A DNA stretch of 64,000 nucleotides from Sphagnum compactum (Eukaryota; Bryophyta; Sphagnopsida; Sphagnales): assembly GCA_965153455.1 (NCBI GenBank), contig OZ234493.1:27890213-27954212 (forward strand). Reading direction: 5' to 3'. Positions within the stretch are counted from its first letter, which is position 1, and every line of letters begins with the position of its first letter. The notes under the pieces are model-generated. The model made no database searches. It saw only the letters and a program-made list of their open reading frames with translations, and had not been told where the DNA came from. The position numbers and the translations under genes are program-made. Positions 58,127-64,000 of this stretch are shown piece after piece.

Positions 58127-58802
58127 TGCATAAATATATCTTGTAAATGTAGAATTTTGTATTATGTATATTTTGAGCAAATGGATACAATTACAATATG
58201 GGGGTAAAAGTTATTCTAACCTTTCGTGTTAATCAACCTAGTCATATGTTAGAAGATATGTCATTGAAGGGTGCCAACTATGTCCAAGATTTTTTTGAAT
58301 TATTCTTGAAGATTGAACAATACCATGCCAGAAAGATGCCTCCAACGAACAGTTCTTGTCACCAAGCCAGACTTTGCTGTCAGAATCCAGACAATCTTAA
58401 GGGCTGTGCGCATGTACTCCAGAAGGGCACACCATCCTTGCCCGTCTCTTGCCATTGGACGGTGGGAATGGCGTCCAATGATGGGACTCCATTCCCATTT
58501 GGAGAGTTGTCGCAGTACTCGTTGGCCGTGATCGGTCTTCGTCCCTGCGCATTCTTTTCCCGTGGCGCTGCCTTCGAATGCTCTTTTGGATTCGTGCTCG
58601 TGCGAAAGGGAGCAGAATCTGTCTCCGCGCGCTCTCGACAGCGAAGAATTAGTTTGTCCACAACGATCAAGCCATTCAAGATACTTCACAGTGTTTCAGG
58701 GGGCTCCTGGATTTAATGGTTTGGAAGCGTTTAGAGTCAGCCACAATCTTATCGTTGGTAAAAACTTCGGTGTCGCAGAAGAAGAGAGAGAGAAGATAGA
58801 GG
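58127..58802. promoter_or_regulatory. Intergenic, probable promoter of the downstream gene
   Basis: Open frames exist on both strands (172 codons plus, 129 codons minus at about 58.2-58.7 kb) but overlap each other and carry no recognisable domain. Base composition rises in GC towards the gene at 58.8 kb. Confidence 0.3.
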
Positions 58803-60670
58803 ATGAGAGAGGCTGCGCTCGGTGTTGGGGAGCGTGATTCTCTCAAAGAGGAGATAGAGAGACTCTTTTGTGAGGAATTGGGCACAGGAGATCAGGTGTG
58901 ACTGGGAAGGTTGTGGAGGAGCTAGGATGGTCAGAGGGGGACGAGGAGAGACGATGGATCACGAGGCCTGAGCAGCATTAACATCTTCGCCGCCCTCGAG
59001 AGCCGCCGTGCAAGTCTAAAGAAGAATGGGGAGAAGGAGAAGCAGCCCGGTTGCAGAAATGAGCCGGAGAACAAGCAGAACTTGAGCGAGCCTTTGCAAT
59101 TTTGGGCGCCATCTCAAGTGACGGTGAAGTCCTGGGCCGATTGTAACGACGACGACGACGACGATTACCACGCCACCACTGCACCCCCTGCTGAAGATCA
59201 CTCTCCCGAGCTCCCTCTGGCAGATCCCGATAGCAGATTGAGCCAAGAAGAGGTAAGATCTTCCTCCAAAAAAAAATGTTTCAGGGACATGGATTCGCAA
59301 TGAATTTGAGAGCTGTGCAAAGAACAAGATTGTTTCTTCCGGGAGTGATGACGAAATCGATGTGCAATCTCACCTGAACTATATTTCGAGCAAATTCCTC
59401 CAACAAAATTTCCTTGTGAAGATTAAAATTATGTTTCAATTAGTTTCTTGCCGATCCTGTTCAATCCGCAGTGAATCGAGACGGATTGGGACAACTGATC
59501 TCTGTTCATTTTTTTCTTATTTCAGCTGCAGATTTGAAGATCATCAAGAATCTTTTTATGGAAGCTTTACCTGATGGAATGTTGCAGCTGAAAGGACCAG
59601 GTTTTAGGGTTTTTCAAATGTTAAGGAAATGCACACAGTCAATGATTCTGGTTACTGCTTTGCTGTTTCTGAAGGTCATTCTTTTGCTTACAATGGCACT
59701 CTTGGAGTAAGCGTTTATTGTTTAGTTTACACATAGAGTTTTGCACTGTTTGTTGGTGTAGCAGGAAAGTGAACGCAGGAATGAGGAACAATGAGAAGAA
59801 GAGGAAGTTGGCAATGACAATGAGAGTGAGGAGAATGGAGAGTTATCAGGGATACAGGAATGTTAGAGATGCCTGCAGCTGAAAAGAAGGCAGCATGCCA
59901 GCATTCAAAGAGGGAATTGAAGAAAAAGGGGCTTGCTGAGCTTGAAGCAGTGCTTGCTGAGTTTGGCCTCTCACAAAATGATGGAAATTTTATGGATCTA
60001 ACTTTGGTTCTCTTGACCCATGTGCACATTTGCATGGTTTTGACTTTGGACATAGATTTCTTCATCTCCTTTTTGGTGCCTTGTTTGATCTACAGTAGTG
60101 CTGGCATGGGCTTATCACAAGCAAGTTGTATTGATTGCACCAAGTGCAAGATGTGGTTAGAATAGGCAACATCAGAAAAATTGGAGAATGTCCTAATGTC
60201 AAGCTGTCACAGTAAGTCCTCACATGCAATGAATGACTGCAGGTTCTACTCTTACAGTCTCCAAAAGGAAAGGGGATGAAATTTCTGATGAAAATAGTGA
60301 AGAGTCTGAGAACAAACAAATCGAAGAGGAGGAGCCCTCACTAGTAGGAAGTAAAAGTTCAAAGAGGAGAAAGGTGAAGAAGGAAAAGCCATTCAAGGAT
60401 ATCCATGTTCCTTCAATGCCCAAGAGTGAAGCAGGAACAAAAGAAGAATCAGCAGGAGATGCAGGTGACGTAAATTCAGTTGCACCTGACCCTGAAGAAG
60501 TATTGAGGTGGTTAGCAACCTTGAAGAAGAAAAAGTCCATGAAAGATGCAGATGCTGCTGCTAAGGCTGGATCAAGTGAAACAGCTACTAGGGCAGCCAG
60601 GCTTGCTGCAGCAAAGAAAAGAGAGAAGCCTCACTACAATCAGCAGCCTCTAGATAAACCAATTTCTTAG
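58803..60670 (+). CDS. Conserved plant nuclear-type protein, unknown function, middle exon disrupted
   Basis: An N-terminal coding block ends at 59,252 at a GTAAGA donor and contains LQFWAPSQVTVKSWADCNDD, an aspartate run and YHATTAPP. It is open from about 58,930 but has no ATG, so a spliced first exon is needed; 58,803-58,895 (MREAALGVGERDSLKEEIER..., donor GTGTGA) is the best candidate. Next comes a glutamate-rich block from 59,765 (phase 0 after GTGTAGCAG), then KRELKKKGLAELEAVLAEFG (about 59,902-59,961). The last exon runs from about 60,243 to the stop at 60,668-60,670, with SKRKGDEISDENSEESENKQ, several lysine clusters and RLAAAKKREKPHYNQQ at the end. VTVKSWAD...YxATTAPP near the start and AARLAAAKK.EK.HYNQ at the end match a plant protein I remember without a known role. 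The glutamate-rich block has an in-frame TGA (59,792-59,794) and then needs a frame change, so the gene is either damaged, spliced in a way I cannot see, or misread in assembly. Confidence 0.55.
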
Positions 60671-62932
60671 AGAAAGAAGATATTGATCCATACAGGTATA
60701 CTCCATCCCTCTGTGCCGTTCATTCACAATCCGATGTGATCCAAGGGTCATTGCAAGATCTTAAGGGAGTATCAGAGTGGTCTGGTGTGACCAGTGCATG
60801 TCTGACTTTCCTTGGATTTCTTATGTATCAAGGAAATTTTCAAAAGTGGCAGGCCAATTCGCTCTTCTGGATGTGTTTCTCCTTATTTGCTATCAGTTGG
60901 GGGCTGGTTTTGGTGAATGATTGTGTGAAATTTACTGTTTCTGGAAGGATTTGTTCCCAAGCTTAGAATGAGTTGAAAATCTGAAAGATGATTTGTGTGT
61001 CAAAGTATGTTATCTTGCATTGCTTATTCCTATGTATGGTCTACTACAGATAAAGAGATCAGATGGGAATTGATTGTAGTAGCAGGGTTTTGTAGCAGTC
61101 TTTGGATTATGTGTTGTATCAAGTAGTATGAGCCTTGTTGGCAATTCATTTACAGACACAAGTGTTTCTTCCTGAGCAGTATCACCTGTTTACCAATAAT
61201 GAGGAAATGTGGAAAGGATTGTTTCCCTTCCTTTTGAACCCTATGTCTTGCTGTGGCTTGCTAAGTATCAAAATGTCTTCACACCTACTGGATGTTAAAC
61301 ACTGAAGCTGACAACTGTGCATCTCTTTTCAATATAAGTAATTTTCACTTGTATGTGGGGTTTCATCATGTGTTCAAAAGAAAGTTGAAATGCAACACAT
61401 ATCAGAGTGCTTGCACCTGTGGAAAACTGCAGAGAACTGAGAGTTTGTGTTTGGATTTAGCAATGTCCCAAGATTCAATGTCTGCAACATTGAAATTTTT
61501 GACAAGTGTTCTGAGCTTTAGTATCCAGGTAGAAACATGATCATATGCTTCAGGTTGATGCACATATTACGGTTCTGCCAAATTTGCAGTATTCAACAGT
61601 CAGTTTTATATGTTCTTAAGGCTTTCTAACTCAAATGGGGAGCTTAATTAGTCTACTGGGGAGAAAAGACCAGTTTCTAAAGTTTCTACCAATTTAACCA
61701 GAGGTTTGCATTACAAAAAGATTGAGTTTGGGCTTCTATCTTTTTAAGGGCTTCTAAATCCAAACTGGGGAGCTTTTCCAAGCCAAGTTTGTCCTTGAAA
61801 GATCAGGCTTTTAGAGGGAGCTTTACAAGGCCCACTTTCAAAAGTCAAGCTTTTAAAGTTCTCAAATCTTGTTTCTCTCCTTCCTCTTTCCTTGTTGGGG
61901 TTTTGTTCTTATTCTTTCTTATGTTCCTCTTTCTCCATGGTTTCATGGGTTTTCGTCTTCTCTCAATCTATTCATGTTGAGTTGAATTATAGGTATAGAG
62001 AAGCTCTCAGTACTCATGCAGATATTGTCTACAACTGAAGTATAGTGCAAGTTCTTGCATAGCGATTGAGTTCATTTGAATGGTTTGCCACATGGCAATG
62101 AATCTAATTTTCCATTGCTAGTGTAGACCCAAACAGAATCTTGCTAGTTGACATGATGCATTAGTCTGCAGTGAACTGGGTAGATTGGACTATGTCAAGA
62201 CCTCCCAACTCAGAGTACTTGTAAATTATGTCTTTCTGCTTGCTTTGTATGAGTGCCCCCTATGCACTCTTTAGTCTCCAAAATAGCAACAGTAGGAATT
62301 TGGCACACAAATGATTGAACTAATATTCTGTGTGGCTATGTAGATCTAGTTTGAATTCTGTGTGTTGTCACACAGCAAAACCATGTTCTAGTCATTTTGG
62401 GATCAACATTTTGTGTAGGGTAAAGCCCCATGGTGGGGGCATTCTCCAAATAAGGGGCCTGGGAAGACAGGCAGTAGCTGAGTCTGACCCCACATTTCAG
62501 GAATGTTCCCCACCCATGAGCCTTACCCATTGTATGGGTGAACCATACCCCATGAGGCAAACATTATCATAATAAAACATGAGGTGAATGTAATCATAAG
62601 CTTAAACATATGTATGAGTGAGAGGTGCCTTGTAAGTGTAAGAGGTTTGTAGGCCAAAGGTGCCTCCTGCTTCTGAGGAAGCATTATTTAATGTGTATAG
62701 GGTGCCCTCCAGATACACTTGGAAACTTCTCCAGTTGCTTCATGAAATCAACTAAATATGCTTGGAAATTCTATGGGTGCTTTATAGACTTAAGTTACTG
62801 CAGTGATCATTAGTAGACACTACTCAGGAAGGCTGACTTGTATATAAAAGGAAATGTTCTAGACAATACTAAAGAGTAATAACAACCCTTGCACTGAACT
62901 GTTATATCTACTATTTCATTCCTGATTCTTAC
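60671..62932. other. 3' flank and intergenic, no gene seen
   Basis: Frames such as 60,736-60,966 (plus, with hydrophobic stretches) and 61,292-61,540 have no homologues I recognise. The phrase TGGGGAGCTT recurs near 61,636 and 61,768 within a loose duplication containing GGCTTCTAA/GGCTTTCTAA. Confidence 0.35.
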
Positions 62933-63110
62933 GCTAGCTGACCCCTACAATCTTTCTTGGGGTATTTTTTTGGTAGTGACAGCACAGTGCCTGCTAGCTG
63001 ACCCCTACAATCTTTCTCGGGGTATTTTTTTGTAGTGACAGCACAGTGCCTGCTAGCTGACCCCTACAATCTTTCTCGGGGTATTTTTTTGTAGTGACAG
63101 CACAGTGCCT
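62933..63110. repeat. 59-bp tandem triplication
   Basis: Three nearly identical units at 62,933-62,992, 62,993-63,051 and 63,052-63,110, each starting GCTAGCTGACCCCTACAATC and ending TAGTGACAGCACAGTGCC. The first is one base longer in its T/G run and has a T for C in TTCTTGG. The near identity means a recent duplication. Confidence 0.95.
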
Positions 63111-63399
63111 TCCCACCCCTAAAAACCAAGGTGACAATCTTTTGTTTGGTTCAGATGCATTAAAATGACAAAATTCCTTTGCTGCAGGGAATTTACATGC
63201 AATCTCCCCTACACCAGGGAAATTAGGAGAGATTCATGGGAGCAGAAAATTACACTTGGGGAGATCCTCCAAGTTACACTTTGTTTTTTTACCTGGGGTT
63301 TTTACAAGGTAAGGGTCTCATCCAGGGCCTTATTGTCATACCCAGATTCACCTCAGCGCCCTTGTGCTCTTGTCTCCGTTCATGCTCTTCATTAAACAT

Positions 63400-64000
63400 A
63401 TAAATTACCTGCACATGGCAACCACGCGCTGGTAAATTTCTGCATTCAGTCCCAGTCTTGTAGTCTTGAGCTAACCTTGACCCCTAGATGGGTGGGACTG
63501 AACTCATTGAGGACTTCCCAAGTGATACAAAGCCTTGTCGCCCGGGATTACCATTTTTCATCTCTCGGCCTAATTGTAGACTTGTGTCTAGTTCAAGGAC
63601 TTAGTGCGTTGAGGCCGTCTCCTAAGGCCCCTTCCTTAAACCCTCATTCACTGGCACCTATGCAGCTCATGAGTGCTATCAAACATGGAGTTGAACCCAG
63701 CCCAACACTTAGATTCACAACTCAAACTACCACAAGGGTCGCCATGCGGTGGTCTAGACTTGGGCCCCGATTAGGTGAATCCTCCACGCTTGAAGGTTTG
63801 ACTAAAAGGGCATGTCACTCTCCCCCACTTTAGAAATGTCAACATCCTCATTGACGTTACTTAGGGGTGATTGCCCTTGGGCATTTCTGCCACCTCTCTA
63901 CCCTTGATCCCATGGTGGGGTTAGTTATTTCCTAATAAAAAAAGACCGTTCACAATGTGTCTTTGTGTTCTTAGTGTAGGAGGTATTATTGAATGTGTCT
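63400..64000. other. Possible LTR-retrotransposon fragment at window edge
   Basis: Abruptly different, C-rich sequence with many CCC words (CTCTCCCCCACTTTAG, CCCGGGATTACC, TTGGGCCCCG), the style of some plant LTRs. A plus frame of 118 codons at 63,477-63,833 has no domain. The element, if it is one, continues outside the window, so this is inference only. Confidence 0.25.

Noticed and set aside
58198-58716. 172-codon plus-strand frame, the longest outside the genes
   Set aside because: It overlaps a 129-codon minus frame, has no domain or protein-like regularity, and lies where a promoter is expected.
1-64000. CRISPR arrays, bacterial operons or organellar insertions
   Set aside because: Tandem repeats here have no unique constant-length spacers; the genes have spliceosomal introns, and no plastid or mitochondrial gene was recognised.

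Overview
This is nuclear DNA of a land plant: GT-AG introns, AT-rich sequence, and a large repeat fraction made of Helitrons, CACTA-like ends, minisatellites and decayed transposon genes. The organism is probably not a flowering plant. It carries an apparently intact gene for the Y-family DNA polymerase iota, which well-studied angiosperms are not known to have, beside a decayed DYW-type PPR gene of a style I associate with ferns and lycophytes. A fern or lycophyte is my best inference; the sequence does not settle it.

Layout. (1) 1-26 kb is a very AT-rich repeat compartment. It holds minisatellites (about 1.5, 4.7, 15.7 and 21 kb), two candidate CACTA transposon ends (5.57 and 19.89 kb), several decayed protein-coding remnants, a tRNA-like SINE head (19.4 kb) and a 2.07-kb element on the minus strand encoding a coiled-coil plus RING-type protein. 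(2) 26.9-41.3 kb is a gene island of more balanced base composition. It contains a PPR pseudogene (-), a DNA polymerase iota gene (+, 11 exons, 679 aa), an MPB2C-like microtubule-binding protein gene (+, 5 exons, 447 aa) and an OEP16-type outer envelope channel gene (-, 5 exons, 149 aa). For these three genes the splice phases close exactly and give uninterrupted proteins. (3) 41.9-56.6 kb is a second repeat compartment. It contains the other copy of the RING element in inverted orientation, a second copy of a dispersed repeat first seen at 7.4 kb, and further decayed coding remnants. (4) 56.6-58.1 kb holds two short non-autonomous Helitrons nearly end to end. (5) 58.8-60.7 kb is a conserved plant nuclear-protein gene of unknown function whose middle exon appears disrupted. 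60.7-64 kb has no further clear gene, only a perfect-looking 59-bp triplication.

The genes do not form an operon or a common pathway. Polymerase iota acts in translesion DNA synthesis, MPB2C-like protein on cortical microtubules and plasmodesmatal traffic, and OEP16 in the plastid outer envelope. The most notable observations are the polymerase iota with a polymerase-eta-like ubiquitin-binding zinc finger, the inverted pair of RING-encoding elements with private inactivating lesions, and the structurally textbook 548-bp Helitron.
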